This document shows positions 1 through 11,081 of a DNA stretch of 64,000 nucleotides, piece after piece (within the stretch, counting starts at the first letter, position 1; every line of letters begins with the position of its first letter). Location of the stretch: NCBI GenBank assembly GCA_936432065.2, contig OW386286.2, positions 262,651,987 through 262,715,986 on the forward strand. The letters run 5' to 3'. A model generated the notes under the pieces. The model was not told the DNA's origin. It did not search any database and saw only the letters and a list, made by a program, of their open reading frames with translations. The translations under genes were made by a program, and so were the position numbers. This stretch comes from Rutpela maculata. Its lineage: Eukaryota; Arthropoda; Insecta; Coleoptera; Cerambycidae.

Positions 1-89
1 ACAGCATTAGCACCATCGCAAAGGAACATCTATCTTCGTTTTTTAAATGTTCATTTAATTTAATTTCAATATATTCTACTCTACTTCAC

Positions 90-215
90 ATATTACATTG
101 TATCATCCGCAAACAATTTGAGGATACATTTCTTATAACAGTTTCAAATATCGTTAATGTATAAAAAAAAGAGTATAGGAGCAAGTGCCGACCCTTGAGG
201 TATACCATGTTTTAT
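90..215 (-). pseudogene. non-LTR retrotransposon reverse transcriptase fragment
   Basis: On the minus strand 171-210 reads HGIPQGSALAPILF, the block before the catalytic box in LINE reverse transcriptases. About 60 bases further on, 100-120 reads LFADDT, the variant of the Y/F-A-D-D catalytic box. The stretch between them needs a frame change and stops follow the box, so this is a dead fragment. It lies downstream, in minus-strand sense, of the RNase H fragment at 2010-3147, which is the wrong order for a single LINE copy, so the two are probably separate insertions. Confidence 0.7.
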
Positions 216-2009
216 AGCTAATTCTTATGAATAACTGTCATTAAATTTAATAATTAATTAATTTGTTTCCTATTTTCGAGGTATGATGTAAACCGCTGTA
301 ATTCTATCCCGCCAATTTCATATTTTTTTTTTAGTTTCAATACAAATAGAACTTTATTGTAATAATATAAATAATATAAAATATCTTATGTTGTAAGCGT
401 ACACTATAGAATAAAAGAAATTATTTTTTTCTTAAATCCATCTTTCTGACGCTTTATCTGTTTAAACATTGAACAATAAAAATGTATATACGAAAAATGT
501 AAGAAATTGTGTTGTCTTCAACTTTGTCTGGAACATTTTTCTCGTAGTCTCGAGCGTTGCCGAATTATTTTGAAAACACACTTTTTTGCACCTTTAATTA
601 AAGAAGGTCTCGACTTAAACGACATATATTAAAATCATCATTACTCCATCTTTTTCAGGGCTAAATCCCCCACTATTGTTTCTAAAAGTTTTTTTACATT
701 TAATTTTGTTTTTAAATTTTTAGTTACGTCTTCGTCCCTACTTAAAATAACACCGGATCCTTTGCTATTTCTTTATATTAGTGTATTGTCACCAGATTTA
801 CACGTGTATGCGAAATTTCAGCTCAATTGGACGTCGTTAAGTGGTTCAAAATTGACTTGCAAGATTTGAGCTAAACATACTAACATACAAACAAATTAAC
901 TAACATACATACAAAGCAAACTAAATAATAGCTTGTAATAAAGTTGATTATAAGAATTCACTAATTCTAAACAGACTGTTGAGGTAGTTGTCGTGCAAAT
1001 AGCTTTTTTGTGAAATCTTATGAAATTTTAACTGAATATAGAGAATAATATCAGACTCTTTTTCCAAAAAAAAGTTTTTTTTAGAAACTATTAGGACTAC
1101 AGTTTTATTTTTTGTTTGTTTGTCGCAAAATTTTATCTGCTTTCTTTCCTCTCAGAGATTCTTTTAAGATAAGAAGAACAGAAATAGAACAATCCTCGAT
1201 TTTGTCTTTTTTCCACCATTTTCCAAAAAAATTTTTGGGTTCTCGATTGAGACGATCAGGAAATTCAAAGAAAGGCTTAATTTATTTGAATTTCCTGCGT
1301 TATTCCAAAAGTACTTGATAAAGTGAAACTGCAGTAATAAATGTACGATAAACACATGAAAGTGTTTTATGTTTCTCTTTATTTCATTGTAAAATAGAAA
1401 TGTGCTTATTCTCTGCCAAGTTTTAAAACCAAAGGGACAATATCAGAGTTATCGGGTCGCAATTGAGTAATACTTTTAACACGAGTTAAATTTAAAGCCT
1501 GGCAATACATTAAAATTTGTCATTGGCCCAGCCAGATTATCTGCACGTTCCAGACAGACAGTCTAATGCAACACGATTGGTATCGAGTTCAATTTGCAAT
1601 CAAAGAAAATTGGAAAACGCAATCCGCGAGATAGAATTAAATATACCTACGTAAAAGTTTTAAATTGAAAAAAGTCGCCGGTAAATTGCATGAATATATA
1701 ATTTCAAAAAAGGGTCGATATTCGCTCGAATGAACAGTGATTGCTTTCAATTAAAAATCAACTCAAGCGGCAAATGAAACGGGAGGAAAGGTACAAAGGA
1801 ACAACCTACAAAAATGTTTCTGTAAGCCAATTGCTGTAATCATTGTTTGATTAAAGTGAAGATACAATAATTTTACAGTCTAGATAGGGCTGATGAAAGA
1901 TAATATTTATATTTTATTTTTTTACGGCATTGCCTACTTGGGTCATTAGCCATCATCAGTTTTGTTCTGTCTGTTGTGTTGATTCATAATGGGTTCATAT
2001 TTTATAGTA
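216..2009. other. unassigned AT-rich sequence, probably TPST intron
   Basis: No reading frame here resembles a known protein, and I found no long inverted or tandem repeat. It is probably intronic, because upstream TPST exons must lie to the left of the window. Confidence 0.4.
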
Positions 2010-3147
2010 GAGGTCACAAGCCTTCAGGTAAGTTATTAATTTATCGGTGTCGTTATCATTTAAAACACCTTTTATTGTGTTTTCAGGTTTAAGCGATTTC
2101 TGTGGATGGAGTAACTGGGACACTCGACCGGGAGATATTTTATTATCACGGGAACATTACAACATGTGCACCTTGGTTGTCGTTCTCCTCTTAAGAGATG
2201 CATTGAGGTCAGGTTTGTATGACCAATTCGTAGTCTTTCTATAACTACTTGTGACCTACTAAGGTTTTGTGGTTGTGCCCAGGGAAGGACTGATGGTTAT
2301 ATCTGTCTAAGTGCTGTCTCCTCTCTTTGCTACATGGTTTGCCATTCATTCGTGTCTCGCTTCTTCCACGTATTTGTGAGGTCTTCTGGGTGAATTTTTA
2401 TATCTTGGGACTAGTCTCTCTCGGTGACCTGGCGTGCTGCTTGGCCTGCTTTTTCATTCCCCTGTATTCCAAAGTGACTTGTCCACAGAAACGTAATAGT
2501 TTTGCCGTTGCTTCTGTATCATATAAAAGACATAATATAATAGAGACAAGTGGGTCCGAGGTGAATTTATTTTTAATAGCGATAAGGCCACTTTCGGAGA
2601 CATATGAGGAAGCGGTGATCGTTGGCAACTTGAGACTACTTTAATGCTCCGTAGATATCGTGCAGTTCTGCTTTGAAAATTGAGGCATCGGGTTGTAATC
2701 ACCAGGAAAAGGTATCATTTGGTGTGATTAGCGAGCTCCCCACGCCATATGTCTTGGGGCCATCCGTGAATAGTTTCAGATGTTGTGGGTACTTGCTTAT
2801 GTGTTCGTGAAATATGACTCTAATTATGGAATTATCAAGGTCCCTCTTATTGGTTGTCTTCATTTGGATATCAACTTTTGGGGAAGGGAGTTTCCAGTAA
2901 GGTGTTTTTGGGTAACCGTAATTCGCTACTTAGGGTAAAGTAGCGTCCCAATTATATTTTGGAAGCGATAACCTGGTGGTTTTGATATCGTAGGTCTTCC
3001 TTCGTATATCTCAAAGTTTTCTGTAAAGAAGATCTTATAGTTGGATGTTGTTTGGTTCCGTAGTTCAGTAATAGACGGTTCCTTTGTAAATATAGTGGGG
3101 GGAGTGTGGACTTCTACGAAAAGCGTCAAGTGCGAGCTTGAGCGCAT
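2010..3147 (-). pseudogene. non-LTR retrotransposon C-terminal fragment (connector, RNase H, zinc knuckle)
   Basis: Read on the minus strand in broken frames. The connector after the reverse transcriptase (3147 to about 2930) is followed by RNase H signatures: LFTDGPKTYGVGSSLI at about 2722-2774, then the GIQGNEKAGQAA block at about 2437-2470, equivalent to the G-N-E-x-A-D motif. After it comes a RLRIGHT-like segment, a CTCC knuckle (about 2150-2172) and VECPSYSIHRNR (about 2094-2130), the usual C-terminal zinc-binding end of Jockey/I-group LINEs that carry RNase H. Several frameshifts and stops make it a pseudogene. The catalytic Asp of FTDG is kept. The clade (I, R1 or Jockey) cannot be settled by eye. 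Confidence 0.8.
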
Positions 3148-5431
3148 CTCAAATTGTTCTAATATTCATAAAAATTTGAAAAAAGGCGTTGAAATTTGTT
3201 GTTGATTTGTGTTACAGAAATATTCAAAGTTGATAAATTCCTTCTAATGAAACCAATAAAAGTAGATTTATTTCCACACTGTCTTAATAATTAGAAGCTG
3301 CTAACATCAACCTGAACAAATCTCAAGACTATGCGATATGCTGGTGTCATTGAAAGAGCACTCAATCTTATACAGGTACTGTTGTTGGCGAAGACGTAGA
3401 TCTATTGGTACTCTTAATAGCAATTAAATTTCTTCTGAGAAAGAAATTCATTTTTTTAAACCAGAAAACGCCAAAGTCGAAATAAAAATATATTCAAGAG
3501 GTTTTTTCCATATACAAATAGTAAAAACCATATTTTAATTTTATGCGCAATCACTGTGTGCGGCATAACATAGTTTTGTTCAATAAAGGCAGGTATTAGG
3601 AAAACGTGACTACTTAAGAAATCCGCAGAGGTATTTAAAATGAAAGAATGTTCACCACAATTAATTTTCTACAATATAGAGGGCCCTCCACATAAAGCGT
3701 CATCAATAAAGACATTCAGATATTTTTGTTTCGATAAATCAACGTGGCTTGATAAAGGGCTAAAATTATTGTTAGGTACGAATTTAATCCTAAAGACTGG
3801 GGATGGATAATGAGCAAGGGATTCCAAATCTGCTACCACTTGAGAAGAAGAAAGCAATGCCGATAAGATATAGATCTTGCCAATTTATTAGTGGGAGCCA
3901 TGCAAATTGAAGAGATTGACGCAGACGTGATGGGCATTAATTCAACCGAGGATATTGAAGTAGAAGAAACTTGTTTTTTTTTTTGGTTTCTAATAAAAAA
4001 CAACATGATTAGGCCTATGACGACGCTACGTTTTAAAAACCCGTTTAGTACTCTACATTCTAGGTGATGTGGGAATGAGTGCATTATTCCTGAAAACGGT
4101 TACTCCTACGAAAAAAATTATAAGCACGAGTGGTGTTTGGGGAGAATATTTCACGAATAAATTAATTAAACAGTATTAAAGATATGTTATCGGTTTGTTG
4201 ATTATAGATTTATATATTATTAATATTTTCTCTCAGTTTCTTGCAAAAAGATTTGAATTTTCCTATTATAAATTCGCCGTAGTTAAAAATGATTAAATTT
4301 TGATTTCTGGTGAATGCTCGAATGAATATTAATGAATGCGGGCGAGAGATATTTCTCATTTAGATGTCTTAATTTTTACCGCCTCTAAAATTCAATTAAG
4401 GCATCGGCTTAATCACTTCTCTCAAGGCGACCTGAATCTATTTATTCATGCTTAGAGAATCTCCATTGTTGGTTGACCGTGCATGATGCTGTGTATACCA
4501 GTCATTGTTATGCGTTGCATAATGGAATGAAGTGCACTAGCAGTACATGTGTCTGTTCTGTCATACGCTATTTAATAGAACGCTTTGTCTTGCCGTGTTT
4601 CTCGCGATAAACGGAGAAATATCGACGTGTAGTCTTCAATAGGACGATTTGCGTTGAATTTCTACATGCTAGATTTCAAAATCCAATGAATTTGTTCACT
4701 GTTGATAATTGTTATTTGAACAATTCTATATTTGCTATTAATACACGAATGTCTGTTACTTACTGTTCGTCTAAAATAAGATATTAATATATACACCAGT
4801 TACGTTGTCTTTTTCAATCGAAACTTTTAACATTGAGCTAATATGACTTATCAATAATTCAAAAACCACAATTGAATAAATGCAGTACAGTGCGACGATC
4901 CGTTTTTAAGATATTCAGTTGGAAAGTTCTTTCTGTAACGTGATCTACCGGAAAGTCTGATCGATTTTCGTTATAATTTGGGGCAGTCTCGGTTATTACT
5001 AAAGTTAATCTATTCTTTTATTCCTAATACTTATATCCAATGGTAATATAGAAAATCTTTTTTTCTTGTGGTTATAATTGAAAATCGATCTATCTGATAT
5101 TCTTAATGTGAATTCACTAGAATTGCAATTAGATTTTCACTCCGGAAAATGCTTAGGCACTGAAATTTTGAAAGGTTATTCTTAAAGGTGGAAGAAATAA
5201 TTATTCCTCTATTAATCGATTCGCTTCATTTATTTATTTAACGAATAAACTTTGAAATTAAATAAAGAAATATTGCTTTTAGTGAAAAATACAGTCTTTT
5301 TTTTTAATTCTGAAATAATCTTTAATTTGTTTTTAATCTTTCTACAATAAAAATTGATCGAGATAACTTTTGCAAATTACATAATGGTACAGTAATAATG
5401 CAGCCAGCGGTGAGAGCATAAATCATGGGGT
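3148..5431. other. unassigned AT-rich sequence
   Basis: I see no protein-like frame, no long inverted repeat and no tandem array. The longest open frames (for example 3833-4084 minus) have no recognisable motif and look like chance. Confidence 0.4.
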
Positions 5432-5789
5432 TTAGTTCGAATAAGTTCGAATAACTTTGGGAATTTGTAGATTTCGATGCCCTGAATGAATTAAGAAAAA
5501 ATTCAAAATGTGATCTCAGCCGCCGGCGCCGTCATATTGAAAAAATGGCGCACAAAAACAGTTTCTCTTAAATATCTCGCTTCGGATACGGCAAAAAATA
5601 TTCTCATGAAAATAAAAGAGCATTAAATTTTCTACAAAATATGTCTTGTACATTTCTTCGTTAAACTGAATAGTTTCGGTGCAGCAGCCGATCGAAGTCA
5701 AGCATTCTTGACAAAATTATGATTTTTTGTAAATTCTCAATTTAGTACGACTTTTATGGAGTATTTTTGTGTTGAGACAAAATTTGTTT

Positions 5790-6222
5790 TTTATTCAAGC
5801 GTATTAAAATGTTTAAATTATGTTACCAAAAACAGAAGTAGAAGTAGGACATTGTTTTACTAGTAACAAAATGTTAGTACCGAACGCCACCGTAGTGGAC
5901 ATTGTTTTACTAGTAACATAATGTTAGTTCCGAAAGCGCCACCGCAGTGGGTATTGTTTTACTAGTAACATAATGTTAATACCGAAAGCCACCGGTGGCG
6001 CGCTATCCACTAGCCACTTGTCATATTGTGTCAACATGTAAGACTGTAGTTTGAATATTTGTACATTTATGATAAATAAATGAATTTTTGCATTTTAATA
6101 CGCTTGAAGAAAAAATAGTATATATTACACGGAGTAGAACGCCTTTTTTTGTGTTTTGCCCAGTTTGCCCTGGGCTCAACACACAAAAAGAGTGCGTTCT
6201 ACTCCTAGTAATATAATATACT
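5790..6222. mobile_element. nested insertion with short terminal repeats and tandem units
   Basis: This block interrupts the left arm of the 4 kb fold-back element and is absent from the right arm. It opens with CAAGCGTATTAAAATG (about 5798) and the same sequence returns inverted at about 6093-6108. Its right part is a small hairpin around GGAGTAGAACGC. ATTCA stands at both junctions and may be a target-site duplication. Confidence 0.6.
5851..6000. repeat. three tandem units of about 50 bp
   Basis: Units begin at about 5851, 5901 and 5953, each starting ATTGTTTTACTAGTAACA and ending in a GCCACCG-type GC-rich segment. They lie inside the nested insertion at 5790-6222. Confidence 0.8.
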
Positions 6223-6352
6223 ATTCATACCTGAAAATCCTCAAATATAGTTGATTTTACTTGTCTCCCACGCATAACTCAATATTCAATACTCGTTTCC
6301 ACACCACCTTGAGGTAGAGTAGAGTATATGGTGCTTTTTTGCGTGGTTGTCC

Positions 6353-7147
6353 CCTATAGCATATTATGAAGTCCAGGAGTGGCCAGTGGCGGATCCAGAG
6401 TAGGCTTCCGGGGGGAGGGGGCGCTAATTAACAATAAGTAAAATTTTTAAAAATAACCTTTATTCAATACGTACAGAACAAAAATAAAAAAATTTCTATA
6501 TAATGCGAATCTATCATGTCAGTTTTTTAGAGAATAAAGGGGGTGACAGAAGGATTTTTTTTGTCCAAAATTAGCTTCAGCGGCACAAAATACTTCAGAA
6601 AAGTTAGATTAGAAACTTAGGACAAGACTTTTTTTTTTGTAGACCTGTATTAGTAATTATTATTTACGTGTGATGACGGGTAAAGTCCTTCGAAGGTCCG
6701 GGGGGGGGGGCGACCTCCCCCAGCGCCCCTCTCTGGATCCGCCACTGGAAGTGGCAGGGGGTTTGCCAAAATGTTGAAGAATGGGGCTGGAAACAGAGCA
6801 AAACTGGGCTTACACCAGTAACAATGCTGAAAGATCCTGCTTCTGAAAAGCTACTTAAATTTCTTTCCTGTAAATGCAAGAAAGGGTGTAGTGCAGCATG
6901 TGGTTGTAGAAAGGCAGGATTAAAATGTTCTGTAAATTGCAAATTTTGTAACGGACAAAGGTGCGGCAGTGCAACAGTCGACGAGCTTCATGACGACGAA
7001 GAAGTCGACTCTCTAGTCGAAACATTTCTCGCATGCATGGAGAACAATCAATACGTAGAATCAGTGGAAAGCGCAACGGAAGTATTTTCCGAAGAAAGTA
7101 TTGTTGAAGACTACAACGAACCCGGACCTTCGACATCAAGCACCTAA
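6353..7147 (+). pseudogene. C-terminal part of a CXC (cysteine-rich) mobile-element-associated protein
   Basis: Two segments, 6353-6383 and 6756-7147, form one frame once the MITE at 6384-6747 and one copy of its target duplication are discounted. The frame runs through a YYEVQEW segment, an EEWGWK segment (6776-6793), and then a cysteine-rich block at about 6866-6965 with the pattern CKCKKGC..CGCRKAGLKC..C..C..C. An acidic, serine-rich tail ends in PGPSTSST and a stop. The VQxW, WGWK and CXC order matches the C-terminal end of a multi-copy insect protein family of uncertain function that I recall being repetitive in many genomes. CXC motifs bind zinc and often DNA. A second piece of apparently the same family is at 60040-60760. 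The downstream part is open from Met 6824 (107 residues), but the gene is truncated and split. Assignment to a transposon class is inference. Confidence 0.7.
6384..6747. mobile_element. hAT-type MITE, 364 bp, with 8-bp target duplication
   Basis: Perfect 17-bp terminal inverted repeats CAGTGGCGGATCCAGAG. Flanking 8-bp duplications are GGAGTGGC (6376-6383) and GAAGTGGC (6748-6755), one mismatch. Eight-bp duplications are typical of the hAT superfamily. Removing the element restores the CXC frame, which confirms the borders. No coding capacity. The right side carries a poly-G run. Confidence 0.92.
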
Positions 7148-7324
7148 AACGCCTCAAGAAGCAAGCTAGTCGTGGATTAGGCCTATAGGGGACAACCACG
7201 TAGAAAAAAGGGACCATATACTCTACCTCAAGGTGGTGTGGAAACGAATATTGAACATTGAGCTATTAGTCGGGGAGCCCTCCCTAGTTGTACGTGCACC
7301 CCCCGCCCGATCCTTGGGGACAAT

Positions 7325-8030
7325 CTCCGATTAAAGAACTTATATCTAGATACATAATGGCTACCTTTTCTTCATATATTATTTGCTCCTAACATAGTCA
7401 CATTATATGTCCATTAAAATGGATAGATGAACATCACTTCCCATAGGCAACAGAGGCGGGTATGTGTAGAAGGAAAAATGTACAATATTGTACCTATTTT
7501 ATGTGATAATTATTGGTTAACCTCTAGGAATATTACCGCAGATTTAAAAAATATAATAGGTAAAGATGTTTTATTCAGGGGAAATATGTATTGAAAGGAT
7601 ATGATTTATAATATTATTATTAAAACTATAAACTGAACCTCATCATGTTACGACTATGACCTACTTACTTATGAAACGATTGATTTCTGCAAACGGCACA
7701 GCACTGTTGCAAGTTGCACTAAATTGTCACTAAACTGTGTAAATATGAATAGAGAATATTATTTAGGTATTAGCAAACCACAACTTAAAATAAAATGACT
7801 TTTTCACCACTTTTTAATCGGAGAACACGAAAAACATTTATTCACATTAATGGCGGAGCTGTCAAACTGAGATTATGATAATCGAACTGAAGCCGATCGT
7901 GTACGAGCGGCCGCGAATACGCCGATGAGCCAATCAGCAACTTATGGGAAGAAGTGCCTTAGATTGGGAGTCTTTCGGGATCATAAAATTAATGCCATTA
8001 TGTATCTAGATATAAGTTCTTTAATCGGAG
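7325..8030. mobile_element. hAT-type MITE, 706 bp, with perfect 8-bp target duplication
   Basis: Terminal inverted repeats of about 37 bp start CTCCGATTAAAGAACTTATA at 7325 and end as its complement at 8030. The 8-bp duplication GGGACAAT is perfect (7317-7324 and 8031-8038). No reading frame of interest inside. It is nested in the fold-back element at 5432-9490 and is probably young, since both repeats and duplication are nearly unmutated. Confidence 0.93.
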
Positions 8031-9080
8031 GGGACAATGTTTTTCATAAAGACTGAAGCCTAGGAACAATTTAAGACATATTCTAAAAAAATAAAAAAAA
8101 TTGGCTGTACTCTCAAAATGGCGGCCATATGTTAAAAAAAACTGTTGCCAATGTTGTTTTTGTCATTTAACACAAAAACTAAAAAAGATGGACAAAAACT
8201 TTCTTCACAAAAAACAAACATGCATAAAATTTTCTACAATTTTGTACCTATACAATATTTTGATAGGAGTTACCATTTTCCAGATAAATGAATCCAAAAT
8301 TAAGAAAACATGGAAATTCATATATCGGTAAATCACTTAAAGGAAATAACTGTGACAATTATTGTAAGGCGTATAATATAACTTTATATTATTAACATAA
8401 AAATTAAATAAAATAAACTGAAAAAAATTAATAATAATAATAATATTATATAAGACATTTATCTCGAAAACGGTAACAGTGGTATCTGGAAAACGGTAAC
8501 TTCTATCTAAATATTGTATAGGAACAAAATTGTAGAAAATTTTATGCACTTTGTTTTTTGTGCAGAAAGTTTTTCTCCATCTTTTTTAGTTTTTGTGTTA
8601 AATGACAAAAACAATATTTGCATTTTTTTTTAAACGGGCGCCATTTTGAAAGTACAGCCAGTTTTTTTATTTTAGGACATGTCTTAAATTGATCCTTAGG
8701 CTTTAATCTTTATGAAAAACATTGTCCCCAAGGATCTGGAGGGTGCACGGACAGTTAGAGTGGGCTTCCATAGTGTTACGTTTTATATTGAATCTTATAG
8801 TTTATCTTAAGAGCTGAACCATTTATCTGGAAAATGGTAACTCCAATGCAAATATTGTATAGGAACAAAGTTGTAGATTTTATGCACTTTATTTTTTGTA
8901 CAGAAAGTTTTTCTCCATTTTTTTTTTAGTTTTTGTGTTAAATGACAAAAACCATATTTGCAAATTTTTTTTAGGACATGTCTTAAATTGTTCCTTAGGC
9001 TTTAATCTTTATGAAAAACATTGTCCTAAAGGATCGGGGGGGGGGGGGGGCGGTGCACGGACAGAGTGGGCTCCCGTAGT
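8031..9080. repeat. triplicated internal block of the 4 kb fold-back element
   Basis: A block of about 270 bp, marked by AAATGACAAAAAC, a TTTTAGTTTTTGTG segment and CATTGTCC, is present inverted at 8031-8290 and directly at 8490-8720 and again at 8825-9040. The two direct copies differ by small deletions and by a poly-G run at 9038-9051. Each copy ends near a GTGCACGGACAG..GAGTGGGC segment. Confidence 0.75.
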
Positions 9081-9535
9081 ATATGCGTAGCAGACAAGTA
9101 AAATGAACTATATTTTAGGATTTTCAGGTGTGAAAACAAATTTTGTCTCAACACAAAAACACTCCTCCATAAAAGACGCACTAAATTGAGAAATTACAGA
9201 AAATCATAATTTTGTCAAGAATGCTGCACCGAAACTATTCAATTTAACGAAAAAATGTATAGGACATATTTTGTAGAAAATTTAATGCTCTATTATTTTC
9301 ATAAGAACATTTTTTGGCGTATGAGGCACCGGCAGCGAGATATTTAAAAGAAACTGTTTTTGTGCGCTATTTTTTCAATATGGCGGCAACGATGACTGAG
9401 ATGACATTTTGCCTTTTTTCTTATTTCATTAAGGGCATCGAAATCTACAAATTACCAAAGTTTCAAAACTCCCGCACTTATTCGGACTAAGAATCTACCT
9501 ATCGACTATTATACCTATAATTAGAGGTTTTATTT

Positions 9536-9925
9536 AGACGGATTGTCATATGAATTATTATTATTATTTTTTTTTTTTTTGAATAATTTAATAGTAACTG
9601 TATCTGAGGAACGTTTATATATTATGCGGGGGCTTGTTAAATTATAGGAGGTGGACACCACTTTTCAGATAGTGTGGCTCCCAAAAAAAAATACGACTGG
9701 AACTGAAGGAGAATCAATTTTGAGAAAAAAAAAAAGGTTTTATGCAATTTTCCATATAAATTAAGAGTCTTTAAGTTATAACGACTTGAAAATTGCGATT
9801 TTAGCTTGGGAAAACACTCAAACCGGTTTTCATCGAATAACTCGAAAAGAATCACATTTAGCGAAAACTGGTAGGGTCAGTAAGGAAGATTATAAACTAA
9901 GCATGATTTTTTTTTTGAATAATTT
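9536..9925. repeat. dispersed repeat family G, copy 1
   Basis: Matches 36240-36640 in the same orientation with many substitutions. Shared landmarks are TATATTATGCG, a GGGGTGGA/GAGGTGGA segment, AAGTTATAACGACTT and CACTTAGCGAAAA/CATTTAGCGAAAA. No coding frame. The open frame at 9786-10046 is probably incidental. Confidence 0.7.
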
Positions 9926-11073
9926 TAAAAAGTCTCTGTATTCCAAACAATTCCTTTTTTACCAACATTCCGCTCTTATGCCTACAGAAATTAATGTTAT
10001 ATTAGGTGTAGTAAAATATTTTTTTAAACGAGCTTATTTATTTTAGAGTAAATACAGTCTTGATAACGTGTGGAAATTTTCAATTTACATAGGAGAAAGA
10101 CAGCAACTTTGGGGAAGTATTAAATGAGTGCCTGCATGTCTTAACAATTACAAAGTTAAAATGAATTTTGACAAATTATAATGCTTTGGAAAGTTATAAT
10201 TTTGTTTGTAATATAACCAGGCTTTCGTAATATGTTTAACTTTGGTATGTCGCGAATATTGCGATGGTAGAACTGTAGTGTGAATTGTTGAAAAGTTGAG
10301 AAAACTATTTCCATTCTCCCGTTTCAGCTGGAGTTTCCCTTTTGTCAAATTATGTGCTCTCTAAAGTTTCACTTACTAAGGGGAATAATTAAATGAATTT
10401 TCTCTTCGATTGATATTTTAATTAACGTTCTTGTGAATAATGCAATAAAAATTACAAGACCATATTATGAGATGAGTTTAATAATGATCGCGAGAATTAT
10501 GAAACGTCTTAATTCAAATGATGCTCCTACCATTTTGTACTCTTGTAATTCATTGCAGGTCGAGTGCTACTCGAAATTGAAACCATAAATGACAATTTTA
10601 ATTGCATCATGCAAAATGGCGCCTCCCCATATTGCGGATTACAATAAACGATGGAATGGCTCATAAGCACCTGTAGTAGAGTAACGTAAGACGAAAAGAT
10701 ATTTCGGAATAAATCTCTGAGAAATAAACTTAGCTCTATAAACGCGTGACTAATTTCGATAAAAAAAATGTTTTCATTCTTGAGAGAGTGAAAATGTTCA
10801 CACCTTGTATTTTGAAATTTGTTTTTCGAAATATGTTTATATGATACATTATTTTGTAACTGTCAACTTTTTGAGGATTCGTAAATCTTTATTAAAATCT
10901 GTTAAATTACATTATTTTATATCTTTATTACAAAATTACCTATTTTGTTAGTTTTGCTAAAAAAGATTTAACGCCGGCCCTGTCTGACGTTTAATTGTTT
11001 ACGAGTTAGCATTCCAGAAATTCCATAGAATGGGCGGGTAAAATAGCCGCGTGGGAATTATTCCTCCAATAGA
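9926..11073. other. unassigned AT-rich sequence
   Basis: No recognisable protein, RNA or repeat structure seen. The short open frame 10148-10348 (minus) has no known motif. Confidence 0.4.
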
Positions 11074-11081
11074 AGAGCATG

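Larger units (their letters stand above)
6276..7262. repeat. inner inverted repeat flanking the CXC-protein fragment
   Basis: The sequence 6276-6364 (containing CCACCTTGAGGTAGAG and GTGGTTGTCCCCTATA) returns inverted at 7177-7262. The two arms bracket the CXC-protein fragment, so that gene piece is inside its own inverted repeat within the larger fold-back element. Confidence 0.8.
5432..9490. mobile_element. 4 kb fold-back element with long inverted repeats
   Basis: The left end (TTAGTTCGAATAAG, 5432 onward) is mirrored by CTTATTCGGACTAA ending at 9490. The pairing continues for about 350 bp inward (5432-5790 against 9141-9490), including the shared block around GATTTCGATGCC. It resumes at 6226-6275 against 9085-9135; the gap in the left arm is explained by a nested insertion at 5790-6222. 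The interior holds the CXC-protein fragment, two hAT-type MITEs and several copies of a further inverted repeat. The long arms fit a fold-back or large cut-and-paste element. I cannot name the superfamily and see no transposase. Confidence 0.75.

Noticed and set aside
90..3147. A single LINE copy joining the RT fragment and the RNase H fragment
   Set aside because: Both are on the minus strand but in the wrong order for one element, with 1.8 kb of unrelated sequence between.
5851..6000. CRISPR-like array
   Set aside because: Three abutting 50-bp tandem units without unique spacers, in eukaryotic DNA.
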